From positions 3,149 through 67,148 of the forward strand of contig NZ_JOHY01000040.1 of the NCBI RefSeq assembly GCF_000721495.1: a stretch of 64,000 bases of DNA. The letters are read 5' to 3'. Source of the stretch: Streptomyces sp. NRRL F-5123 (GTDB lineage Bacteria; Actinomycetota; Actinomycetes; Streptomycetales; Streptomycetaceae). Positions 10,701-17,445 of this stretch are shown here, piece by piece. The notes beneath the pieces are model-generated. The model worked only from the letters and a program-made list of their open reading frames with translations. It searched no databases and was not told the DNA's origin. The position numbers and the translations under genes were made by a program. Within the stretch, counting starts at the first letter, position 1. Every line of letters starts with the position of its first letter.

Positions 10701-12307
10701 TCGGCTTCTCCCTGCACGCGGCAGGCAACCCCATCGAAGTGCGCCGGATGACTACCGGAGCACGCTTCGAGGTCAGCTACGACTCGGGCACCACAGATGC
10801 TCGAACGGTGCACTACACCTGCAACGGGGAACCGGCCGCCCTCGGATTCCAACTCAGTGTTGATGCCGCCTCCTTCACCGTTGCCCCGCTGGACACCACC
10901 CGCCCCGAGATCGCCCAGTACCTCGCCGCACCCCAATGGCGGACCCTGGCCTTCTTCCAGGCCGTAAACGATGATCCCGCACTGGCAGAGGTGACGAACC
11001 AGTTCCAGCGCGGTTGGCTAGCCCTGGTCTACCTGACATCGTTCTCCCTGCGAGGCATAGGCGACGACAGTCCCGATCCGTCTTCGATCCGTGCCGCACT
11101 GGCAGGCGGCAGTTGGCGGGAGGACCTGGCGGAAATCCTCGGCGTGCTCTACCGCGACGAGCCAGCCGTCCAGCCCACCCACACCAACGAACGGCTCATC
11201 GCCACACTTACTGAACTGAGCGACGTCCGCACCGTCGTGGACGCCTTGGACCGGGCCGGATACCTCCTGGTGGCATCGGACGTCGCCGTCCGCACCACCG
11301 ACCTGGCACAGCGGGCCTACACCGACACCGTCGCCGCTGCCGTCCTTGCTGCAGCACTGCGTGCCTGCCCGGACGCACAGGACTCCGATTTGATTGTCGA
11401 CGTAGTTCCTGCAGCCGCGGACGATCATCCGGCCAGCGTATGGCTGAGCGAGACCTCCATCGGCGGTCTGGGAGTGATCGAACAACTCTCTCGCTACTAC
11501 GCCGAGGACCCACGGCGCTTCTGGCGTCTGGTTGAGACAGCCCTGACTCCCAACGATTATGAGTACGTCGACACCACCATTACCCGACTCTTGCGCCACG
11601 TCACCACAGCGCCGACCGGCACGGCGGCACAGGCGATGGCAGATCTGCGGGCCCGCACCTCCGCAGCCGATTCCCGCCAAGCACTCACCGACCTCCGCAA
11701 GGCGTGGAGCACACTCGACGGCCCGCCACGCCACAGTGCCGTGGCAGCCCTGTCCACGCGACTCCTCCGGCCGGGCAGCAACCCCACCACGGACGCCAGC
11801 GCACTAGCCGTGATCGATGCATGGCAGGCCCTCGAACTCCGACTCGGCGTGGAAGTCGACGCCCGCGTCGTCGCCTATGCCGTCGGCTCCGGACGCCTGC
11901 CCACCGGCCCCGGCCTACGGCTTTCGGCCGACCAGGCGTTCAGCCTCCTCTGGCCGCGGGGCCGGGACGCCAGGACCCATCACCTTCGGTACTACCAGCC
12001 CTACCTCGATCGCCCACCCGTTCTCGACCGTTTGCTGGCTGCCGCAGCCCACGACGAGCAACTGCCGTGCATCGACGTCACCGAAGACGGCTGGGAAGAG
12101 CGCTACCAAACCGCCATAACGCAGCATGCCGCGGTGGAGTTGACCGCTGACACGAACGCCGCGGCGGCGCTGTCCGACGCCATCGTCCGTGTACCTGTAC
12201 TGACCGTGGACTGGGACGTGCTACGCCTGTACGGAGAGATGCAAGGGATGCGACGCGACGGCGGGCAGTGGCGCGTCCGAGTAGACATCCGGGAGGCTAC
12301 GCAGTGA
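7796..12307 (+). CDS. dpdJ: DpdJ, very large DEVH-box helicase with cysteine cluster
   Basis: 1503 residues from GTG 7796 (AGGAGG at 7785-7790; GTGA overlap with dpdI). Helicase core: Walker A GAGTGSGKT at about 195-203, DEVH at about 388-391 followed by TYAGLHGAQTALL, motif III GLSATL, and motif VI IQRRGRAGRQ at about 631. A putative zinc site is inserted between motifs I and II: CPYLTCPQC at about 300 and CLACQ near 328, four or more cysteines. The post-helicase 800 residues carry no motif I can name. This architecture resembles DUF1998-type helicases of DISARM (DrmA/DrmB) and DpdJ; the neighbours decide for DpdJ. It overlaps dpdK by 4 nt. Likely a DNA translocase that cooperates with the PLD protein encoded next. 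Confidence 0.85.
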   Translation: MITPAHARFYNHVLNALEDRELPLVSWGITDGALTESEVLEVIDLCLPDAPQEAGDISGEDLLYEFRDRAWLFKVPDTSPPQYRTRLAETVRLAAQLRQLFPWQVRDDSTPWWQTGKRLVADYRLHTAPRRYPQRNIPAATALKELACLPGWDRLQHLVAQAQIGSRDLARFQIDAAASVTNALKRPHSSGVIVGAGTGSGKTLSFYLPAFAAMAERARPNSFRLHTLALYPRKELLRDQLREALSTASALESTLQSCGRRPLRLGALYGDTPYDPQDTRLEPGANSRAAWKRTQQGAICPYLTCPQCERGELLWHDADRRSNKERLACLACQSVIPEGRLALTRQSQRQQPPDLLFTTTEMLNLYSAAGGIGRLLGWQAGAVPSLVLLDEVHTYAGLHGAQTALLLRRWQQAVRKPVTFVGLSATLRDASAFFARLVGLRDNDVEYIQPDDNSMDEEGREYALALRGDPIAGSSLLSTSIQTAMLFGRMLDPEEDAALYGSTGFLFTDDLDVTNRFYDDLRDAEGRQDRYGRPNGRHPALAALRAPASPQHHARYRDGQSWDLMEKIGHVLAPGAGSHVLRVARTSSQDVGVDLHADLTVATASLEVGFNDPRVGLVLQHKAPHDAAAFIQRRGRAGRQRAMRPITVITLSDYGRDRLAYQAYETLFQPEVAARHLPVNNRFVIKIQGAQSLLDWAGRKLRSRQIWNDPRQLLTAPRKGSKTQDNGSREQLAHLLESLLTTATLQDDLARHLRTALQLSADEVQALLWEEPRSLLLSVVPTATRRLKNNWQTLQEKDPGADPGSMLPEFVTRALFDALNVPEVALTLPFAARQAAGGPEQESTDELLPIARALREAVPGRVSRRYGHQRDDHRTWLPIPPLGQDTLELDEALVPDPTREGRWFPRGYEAGLVVLRPHRLHLSRPPRQVADRSQGFPLWGSQIVVHASTSPLPGDVPRPSSWQDRITAVGFSLHAAGNPIEVRRMTTGARFEVSYDSGTTDARTVHYTCNGEPAALGFQLSVDAASFTVAPLDTTRPEIAQYLAAPQWRTLAFFQAVNDDPALAEVTNQFQRGWLALVYLTSFSLRGIGDDSPDPSSIRAALAGGSWREDLAEILGVLYRDEPAVQPTHTNERLIATLTELSDVRTVVDALDRAGYLLVASDVAVRTTDLAQRAYTDTVAAAVLAAALRACPDAQDSDLIVDVVPAAADDHPASVWLSETSIGGLGVIEQLSRYYAEDPRRFWRLVETALTPNDYEYVDTTITRLLRHVTTAPTGTAAQAMADLRARTSAADSRQALTDLRKAWSTLDGPPRHSAVAALSTRLLRPGSNPTTDASALAVIDAWQALELRLGVEVDARVVAYAVGSGRLPTGPGLRLSADQAFSLLWPRGRDARTHHLRYYQPYLDRPPVLDRLLAAAAHDEQLPCIDVTEDGWEERYQTAITQHAAVELTADTNAAAALSDAIVRVPVLTVDWDVLRLYGEMQGMRRDGGQWRVRVDIREATQ

Positions 12308-12825
12308 ACGGCCTTGAGCGCCCCGTACGCACCAGCAGGCATACCGGCGTGCGCGCGGACGCCATTCTGGCCATGGCCCTCGTCGGAGAACTCACCTTTC
12401 CCGGACCGGTGATGTGGCTGGTCTCGCCTTGGATCAGCGATGTGAAGATCCTCGACAACAGCCAGGGAACATATGACGCCCTGTTCGACGACAATCCCCC
12501 CAGCAGTTGCTCATTGGCCGATCTGCTGGCACGGATCGCGATGGCCGGCACCTCTCTGACCGTGGTCACCCGCCCCGACACGCACAACGCCCGGTTCCTC
12601 ACACGGCTGAATCGCCTAACCCCCCTCCACACCGTGCGCATCGTCCGGAACCCCACCGTGCACGAGAAGACAATCTGCGGCCGAGACTGGATGCTTACCG
12701 GATCCATGAACTTCACGGTGCGCGGCCTCCTGGAGAACGATGAGGCGGTGAGCTACAAGGTGGGAGGCAAAGACGCGGCCCAGGCACGGCTGGAACTCGC
12801 CCAGCGATGGAAGGAACATCAGTGA
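12304..12825 (+). CDS. dpdK: DpdK, phospholipase D-like protein
   Basis: 173 residues from GTG 12304 (GGGAGG at 12291-12296; GTGA overlap with dpdJ). It has one PLD half-site: VHEKTICGRDWMLTGSMNFT, i.e. H120-x-K122, D at 128, then GS-x-N. The spacing between K and D is five residues instead of the usual four, which is odd but leaves all family residues present. One HKD motif per chain means a dimer would be needed for an active site. PLD-family proteins of this size act as nucleases in several restriction systems, and DpdK occupies this place after DpdJ. Likely the nuclease, or a nuclease-derived sensor, of the system. Confidence 0.82.
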   Translation: MNGLERPVRTSRHTGVRADAILAMALVGELTFPGPVMWLVSPWISDVKILDNSQGTYDALFDDNPPSSCSLADLLARIAMAGTSLTVVTRPDTHNARFLTRLNRLTPLHTVRIVRNPTVHEKTICGRDWMLTGSMNFTVRGLLENDEAVSYKVGGKDAAQARLELAQRWKEHQ

Positions 12826-14909
12826 TCACCCGGCGCCCGGTCGCCCCCGCTCCAAGCGCCCAAAACTTGGAAGCCTTCCTCCAGCGCTTTTTCGGCCAGG
12901 GAAACGACGCCTGGCCCGATATGAATCCCGACCCGGGTACGGGCGAACGAGCCCGGCCCTTCGTCGATCTACTTCGCAGCGGCAGCGACATCCCGATCGT
13001 GCTGCCTCGCTATCAACAGGCCCAAGATCGCTACGCGATCTATGTCATCGCCCGCGATGAGGCGCACGCGACTCTCGTCGGCACCATCATCACTGCCTTC
13101 GCCGGCGCCACCTACCTCATCGGCGCCGGCGTGCACCCCTGCACCTTGGACACCGACGATCCCATCGAGGCAGCGGTGCAGGAATTCGCCGGAACAACAA
13201 CGACCACCTTCAAGCTCGAGACACACCCCAACCGCCGCTTCCGCCAGAAATTGACCGACGTGGCCCTGCTCATGCAGCACACGATTGCTCATCGTCCCCC
13301 GCGGCTGTGGCGGGCAGTGAAGCCGACGGGACGACTGCTAGCCGAATTCGACGCCGCCCTTGCGGCTGGCGGTCAAGCCGCCTCTCAAACCGTTCTCGAT
13401 CAACTGGTCGGCCAAGGAGGCATCACCGCCGCTAACCTCGCCCACCTGCACATCAAGCGGCTCAACCGACTCGGCCTCGATCGAGAACTACTTGACTATC
13501 CGGGCCTCGGCGACGTGCTGCGGCAAGACCCGCCCGCCCCGGTGAAGGCAGCGGTGCTGGAAGCCGTCTTCTCCTGCGACGTACAAGGCCCCCTGGACCA
13601 CGGTGATCTGTCTAACGCGCAACAGGCCCTCCAAAAGCGCGGCTTCCTTGCACTGGCCCCTTTCGAAGACGACACGGACTCCTATTCCGTCGAGGCGCTC
13701 GTCGTCCTGCTTCTGGCAGCAGTGACGCGTGGCGCCCTTCACAGCAGCCAACACGTACTCACGGCCATCGAGCACATGGCGTCCCACGACGTTCTGCCGC
13801 CTGTTCTCAAAGAAGCCGCAACGACGTTTATCAGCACGCAGAGCATTCACCAGGATAAGCCAGTCCTAGCGGCGGCGGATGCGCCTGTTGATTCGCCGAA
13901 ACCGACAACTCCACCGTCCTTGCCGCAGGACGCTGGCCCAGCCACGGTCCAACCTATACCAACCACATGGGTGGAGTTGATCAAGGCGGTAGCCGACGGG
14001 TACACCGACCTGAACGCAATCTTGGAGCACGGCATCTGGACCGCGTGGCCTTCACCCGCCGGAGACGACCAGGAAGTCGCTGCGCTGCTGGAAGACCTAC
14101 ATGACGAGAGCCAAAAGAAGATCTGGCGCTGTGTTGGGGCCTTCATCGAAAGCGTCGGATACGACCAGCCCGCACCGTTCAGCGCACGCGCTCTCATCAC
14201 CTGTGCGCTGGCCTACGACTGGCTAGGGCCCGGTGATCTGCTGGCCGTGCAGGCACTGACCGAGATAGTATTGCGTTCGAGCCCTTCCACTGTTGTCTAC
14301 AGACAACTACTGGGGGAACTTTCCGATACATGCGAGCGTTGGGTTGCTCCCGAACGGGCCGTTATTGCTCTGGACTTCGCTGACCGACTGGTTATGGAAG
14401 CCTCTCCCGACCCTGACGCCCGCGAATCCTTCGCGTTGGCACTACTCCTGCCGCTCAGTGTGCACCAAGGACGCCTGGACCTTGCGGACATTTCCATGGC
14501 CCGGCGCCTGTCCCTGGAACTCGGTATCGAACTGGACTGGCACGAGCAGTCGGACGACGACCTGGCGCAGAATATCGATGCAAGTCTACGGAAGGCCGCT
14601 GGCCGCAACGTACTGCTCTACTCGCTGGACCAGGGAGTGTTGGACCGCGTCAGTGAAGCCCTGCAGCAACTTGCGCCCGGAGTCAAAGTCACCTGTGCGC
14701 ACGACAGTGTCGGCAGTCCACCGCTGCGCTCAAAGGCCCGAGCGGCCGATGTGGTCGTGCTGGCCACCCGATGCGCCAAACATGCCGCAACGGGCTTCAT
14801 TACCCAGCACGCGAAAACATCCGTCATCGACTACGCGGATGGGAGCGGCTCAGCATCTCTTTTGCGCGCCGCGATAAATGGCTTGCTACGCACTGTGCAC
14901 GGAGACTGA
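12822..14909 (+). CDS. dpdD: DpdD-like protein
   Basis: 695 residues from GTG 12822 (GTGA overlap with dpdK; AAGGAA at 12811-12816). An in-frame ATG at 12807 is possible but would overlap more. N terminus: LEAFLQRFFGQGNDAWPDMN, then an alpha/beta region with AGATYLIGAG at about residue 95. The middle is helical and repeat-like. The last 100 residues look like a separate alternating alpha/beta domain: NVLLYSLDQGVLDRV, ADVVVLATRCAKHAATGFI, then a GSGSASLLRAA end. No nuclease or methylase motif is visible. Size, start and place in the operon match DpdD. It is the last gene of the coupled chain. The role is unknown; the C-terminal fold suggests a Rossmann-like sensing or ligand domain (inference). 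Confidence 0.7.
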   Translation: MITRRPVAPAPSAQNLEAFLQRFFGQGNDAWPDMNPDPGTGERARPFVDLLRSGSDIPIVLPRYQQAQDRYAIYVIARDEAHATLVGTIITAFAGATYLIGAGVHPCTLDTDDPIEAAVQEFAGTTTTTFKLETHPNRRFRQKLTDVALLMQHTIAHRPPRLWRAVKPTGRLLAEFDAALAAGGQAASQTVLDQLVGQGGITAANLAHLHIKRLNRLGLDRELLDYPGLGDVLRQDPPAPVKAAVLEAVFSCDVQGPLDHGDLSNAQQALQKRGFLALAPFEDDTDSYSVEALVVLLLAAVTRGALHSSQHVLTAIEHMASHDVLPPVLKEAATTFISTQSIHQDKPVLAAADAPVDSPKPTTPPSLPQDAGPATVQPIPTTWVELIKAVADGYTDLNAILEHGIWTAWPSPAGDDQEVAALLEDLHDESQKKIWRCVGAFIESVGYDQPAPFSARALITCALAYDWLGPGDLLAVQALTEIVLRSSPSTVVYRQLLGELSDTCERWVAPERAVIALDFADRLVMEASPDPDARESFALALLLPLSVHQGRLDLADISMARRLSLELGIELDWHEQSDDDLAQNIDASLRKAAGRNVLLYSLDQGVLDRVSEALQQLAPGVKVTCAHDSVGSPPLRSKARAADVVVLATRCAKHAATGFITQHAKTSVIDYADGSGSASLLRAAINGLLRTVHGD

Positions 14910-15170
14910 CAGTCGCAAGCCAAAGCCCACCACTGTGCCGTCATCGTTGCGGATCGTAGTCACTCCGGCCCACATCACACCGCGCTTCTTCTCGCCCAGC
15001 ACGAGGAGAAGCGACGAGGCTGCCGGTCAGCGAGGGCATCCACTGGCCGTTCTCCCAGACAGCAAAGGTGAGGGCATCCGAGATGCTGTGCATTGCGTGG
15101 GCGAAGCCTCGGCCTCTGCCGCCCGCTTCCAACAGATACTGGGGCGTAGCCGATGGGCGGAGGCTAATCA
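14886..15170 (-). pseudogene. Frameshifted relic of an unknown protein
   Basis: On the minus strand one frame reads LISLRPSATPQYLLEAGG, then HAMHSISDALTFAVWENG, then QWMPSLTGSL down to about 15020. The protein-like text then continues in a different frame from about 15018 to the stop at 14888-14886 as LGEKKRGVMWAGVTTI and RNDDGTVVGFGLRL. Neither half makes sense alone, and together they read like one continuous domain, so a single-base indel near 15001-15020 has broken the gene. It overlaps the 3' end of dpdD by 24 nt. I do not recognise the family. It fits a decayed passenger gene near the end of the island. Confidence 0.5.
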
Positions 15171-15281
15171 GGCACCGTCTCAGACGACCTCCAAGCCCTG
15201 GCCCGAGGCCGCGGCGCGTCTCGCAGCGACGGGCTGAAAACGCCGCCGGTGGCCTGCGGAAGGCGATGGTGACGCCGCCTG

Positions 15282-15794
15282 TCACGAGAGCGACTCCAGC
15301 CCGGTCAGGAGATAGGCGGCGTCGAGGCCCGCGGTGAGATACTGCTCGAACACCTCGTTGTTCAAAGCCCAGGACGACCGCTTCCGCCGGATCAGGTCCA
15401 CGGCAGCGTTCGGGTCGCTGCCCAACTCGATCAGCGCCTGGCCGACGACCAGGCCCGAGCGGTTGTAGCCGGAGTAGCAGCGTACGAGGACGGAACGCCC
15501 TTCCCTGATGGCGGCGGCGACGCGGATGGCAAGTTGCTGGACTGCACCGATCTGGTCCGGCACCAACGGGCCGTCGGGGAGCTCTACGACCACATGCTCG
15601 ATGGCGGCGGGCGGGCCGTGACCGGCGAGGGTGAAGAGGCTCACCACGAGGTCGAACTCACCGCCCACGACAGCCGGCTGCAACTCGCCGGCTCTGTCGG
15701 TCCAGTAGTGTCCGCCCATCCACAGGCCGGGGCGTATCTCACTCCACGGCTCGTCGGGCCCAGGGACCTCTCGATCCTTCTGGCGCGTCTTCAT
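15282..15794 (-). CDS. Tyrosine/dual-specificity protein phosphatase
   Basis: 170 residues from ATG 15794, preceded on the minus strand by a strong GGAGGGGAG site; longer upstream starts lack this and read through low-quality sequence. The P-loop signature of cysteine phosphatases, VRCYSGYNRSG (C-x5-R), lies at about residues 104-114, and the upstream segment SEIRPGLWMGGHYW matches the start of the dual-specificity phosphatase fold. The general-acid aspartate is less clear; ELPDGPLVPDQI near residue 80 is a candidate. It dephosphorylates a phosphoprotein or phosphorylated small molecule in the cytoplasm. It lies inside the island, between dpdD and the attachment site, and points back toward the dpd operon, so it is either cargo or an accessory to defence; the sequence does not decide. 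Confidence 0.85.
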   Translation of the reverse strand: MKTRQKDREVPGPDEPWSEIRPGLWMGGHYWTDRAGELQPAVVGGEFDLVVSLFTLAGHGPPAAIEHVVVELPDGPLVPDQIGAVQQLAIRVAAAIREGRSVLVRCYSGYNRSGLVVGQALIELGSDPNAAVDLIRRKRSSWALNNEVFEQYLTAGLDAAYLLTGLESLS

Positions 15795-16047
15795 CGGCGC
15801 TCCCCTCCGACGAGACGAACGACTGCCCGCTGTACGGACGTTCCCGCCGCCGTGACTCGCCGGCGTCACCTCCTCCGCCGCGGGCCAAGAGACGGTAAAG
15901 GCGCACGTGGAACCGGGAATTCTTGGGAGCCATATGGGAGCCGAACCGCTCCCCGAGCCCCCGCGACACCACCCCAGACCCATCCAGCCCAATGCCCTGA
16001 CCTGCAACAACATCAAACGCCCAGGCAGCGGCCCGGGTTCGACGGCA
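15795..16047. other. Non-coding island end
   Basis: No supported gene. Holds the phosphatase leader and, at about 15927-15945, a near-duplication in which GGGAGCC occurs twice around AT-rich bases. Composition is mixed, consistent with degraded element-end sequence next to the attachment site. Confidence 0.5.
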
Positions 16048-16087
16048 TTCGGGACGAAGAGGCCGTGGGTTCAAATCCCGCCACCCC
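16048..16087 (+). other. attR-like site: 3' part of tRNA-Pro(CGG)
   Basis: The 40 bases run from the anticodon loop TTCGGGA through the 3' anticodon stem CGAAG, variable region, T stem-loop (GTGGG TTCAAAT CCCGC) and acceptor strand ending CCACCCC, which is how actinomycete tRNA-Pro(CGG) ends. The 5' half (acceptor strand, D arm, 5' anticodon stem) is missing: the bases before TTCGGGA cannot pair with CGAAG. So this is not a functional tRNA. A copy that begins exactly in the anticodon loop is the classic footprint of tyrosine-recombinase integration at a tRNA 3' end. Its orientation puts the intact tRNA and the element to the left and original chromosome to the right. Confidence 0.8.
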
Positions 16088-16104
16088 TACTGGTGAACAC
16101 GCAG

Positions 16105-16143
16105 GTGAGGGGCGGTCTTCCGAATCGGAAGACCGCCCCTCAC
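16105..16143 (+). terminator. Perfect hairpin terminator downstream of tRNA fragment
   Basis: An 18-bp perfect inverted repeat (16105-16122 and 16126-16143) with a 3-nt AAT loop; arms begin GTGAGGGGCGGTCTTCC. It lies 17 nt after the tRNA-Pro 3' end, where the terminator of the original tRNA gene would be, which supports the idea that chromosome proper resumes here. Confidence 0.85.
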
Positions 16144-16189
16144 GCCGTTTCCGGGGGCTGCTGGAGAATGGACGGGGCTGGGAGCCACG

Positions 16190-16500
16190 GGATGTCTCAG
16201 CACCTGACCCTCTCGCCGCCCCCTGGCCGGTGGCGCCCTCCGGTACGACCGGCTGGCGTCGCGAGGTGACCGTCGACGACGGGCTCACGGGCTTCCTGCC
16301 GCCCCCGCTGCCGGACGCGGCCTGGGTGCTGAGCGCGATGTACGAGCACGCCGAGTGCCGCCGTGCCCGGTCCGCCGGCGGAAGCATCACGCCCGAGCCC
16401 GTCAAGGGCGCTGACCCCGCGGGGATCGCCCTCGGCGGGGGTCTGGGCCGCGCCCGGCAACCCTGCCCCGGCACGGCCCACGGAACCAGGGAAACCTGCT
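16190..16500 (+). pseudogene. Possible gene remnant right of the att site
   Basis: One plus-strand frame reads SAPDPLAAPWPVAPSG, TGWRREVTVDDGLTGF, LPPPLPDAAWVLSAMYEHAE and then loses protein-like character around SITPEPVKGADPAG. There is no good start codon with a ribosome site, and the frame runs in from the tRNA terminator. It reads like part of an actinobacterial protein broken by an indel near 16360. The family is not recognised. Confidence 0.35.
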
Positions 16501-16561
16501 GGCAGCACCGTTGTGGAAGGCTGAGCGGAACGAGATCCGCGACAGAGGGGCGACCACCGGC

Positions 16562-17218
16562 ATGGCCCTGATCCACCACACCACCCTCACGCCCAGCAAG
16601 GTCGAACTGCTCGCCGGCTGGCTGCCCACCCGCCCCTGGTACCGGGGTGGACCGGACGGCCCCGTGCTGGAGAAGTCGGGTGGCTTCCGGCTGGACGACC
16701 CGGAGGGCGAGGTCGGCATCGAGTTCATGGTGGTCACCGACACGAGCGGCCCCGAGCGGACGGCCTATCTCGTACCGCTCACTTACCGCGCCGGACCGTT
16801 GGAGAGCGCCGAACACGCCCTCGTCGGAACGATGCAGCACGGCGTACTGGGCAAGCGCTGGGCGTACGACGGCTGCCACGACCCCGTGCTCGTCACCGAG
16901 TTGCTGGCCCTCATCGAGGGCACCGCACCAGCGATGGCGCAGAGCGTCACCGACACCCTCGACCACGAGGTGACCCGCTCGTACGCGGGCGCCCCGTTCG
17001 GCCTGGACGGCATCACGCCCGACCCCACCGACGACCGGGACGGTACCCGTCTTCCCGCGCCCGGCGGCGCAATCCTGCACATTCACCGCGTCCTCGACCC
17101 CGTCGACGAGCGTCCGCCGCTGCCCCGCCCGGGAGCCCTCGGCCATGTCGCAACCGGTTGGAAGGGACCGGACGGCACTCGCCCGGCTGCCGTTCTGATG
17201 ACGTTGCTCGACGCCTGA
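16562..17218 (+). CDS. Maltokinase N-terminal cap-like protein
   Basis: 218 residues from ATG 16562. The sequence begins MALIHHTTLTPSKVELLAGW, followed by PTRPWYRGG, FRLDDPEGEVGIEFMVVTD and GTMQHGVLGKRWAYDGCHDP, which is the conserved pattern of the cap domain found at the N terminus of actinobacterial maltokinases (Mak/Pep2) and, as here, as a free-standing protein. No kinase domain follows, so it cannot phosphorylate maltose itself. Stand-alone members are common in Streptomyces and have no proven function; binding of a sugar or a partner is inference. The next gene starts 227 nt downstream on the same strand. Confidence 0.75.
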   Translation: MALIHHTTLTPSKVELLAGWLPTRPWYRGGPDGPVLEKSGGFRLDDPEGEVGIEFMVVTDTSGPERTAYLVPLTYRAGPLESAEHALVGTMQHGVLGKRWAYDGCHDPVLVTELLALIEGTAPAMAQSVTDTLDHEVTRSYAGAPFGLDGITPDPTDDRDGTRLPAPGGAILHIHRVLDPVDERPPLPRPGALGHVATGWKGPDGTRPAAVLMTLLDA

Positions 17219-17445
17219 TCCAGGCAGCCAACCCTGGCGCCACGAGGCCGAACGCCGTGCGCAAGCTCCAGGCCCGCGCCACCCTCCTCCGAAACGGGAG
17301 GAACGTTCCGCCAGGCAACAAGATGCCCAAGAGCAGTCGATCTTGGGCGAACCGCGTGGTACGTTCTGTCACCAGTGAACTCAATAGGGTGACCCCGGCA
17401 GCGCGCCAACGCTCCGGGGTCCGGCACAAGGAGCCAACACTCCCC

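Noticed and set aside
1..14909. DISARM (drmA/B/C) as the identity of the helicase/PLD operon
   Set aside because: A DUF1998-like helicase next to a PLD protein resembles DISARM, but a RecQ-like helicase, a large ATPase, a coiled-coil protein and a DpdD-like last gene fit dpd gene order, and no DNA methyltransferase is present.
16021..16090. A complete tRNA gene
   Set aside because: No D arm or 5' acceptor strand; the bases before the anticodon loop cannot pair with the 3' anticodon stem. Only the 3' part of tRNA-Pro is there.
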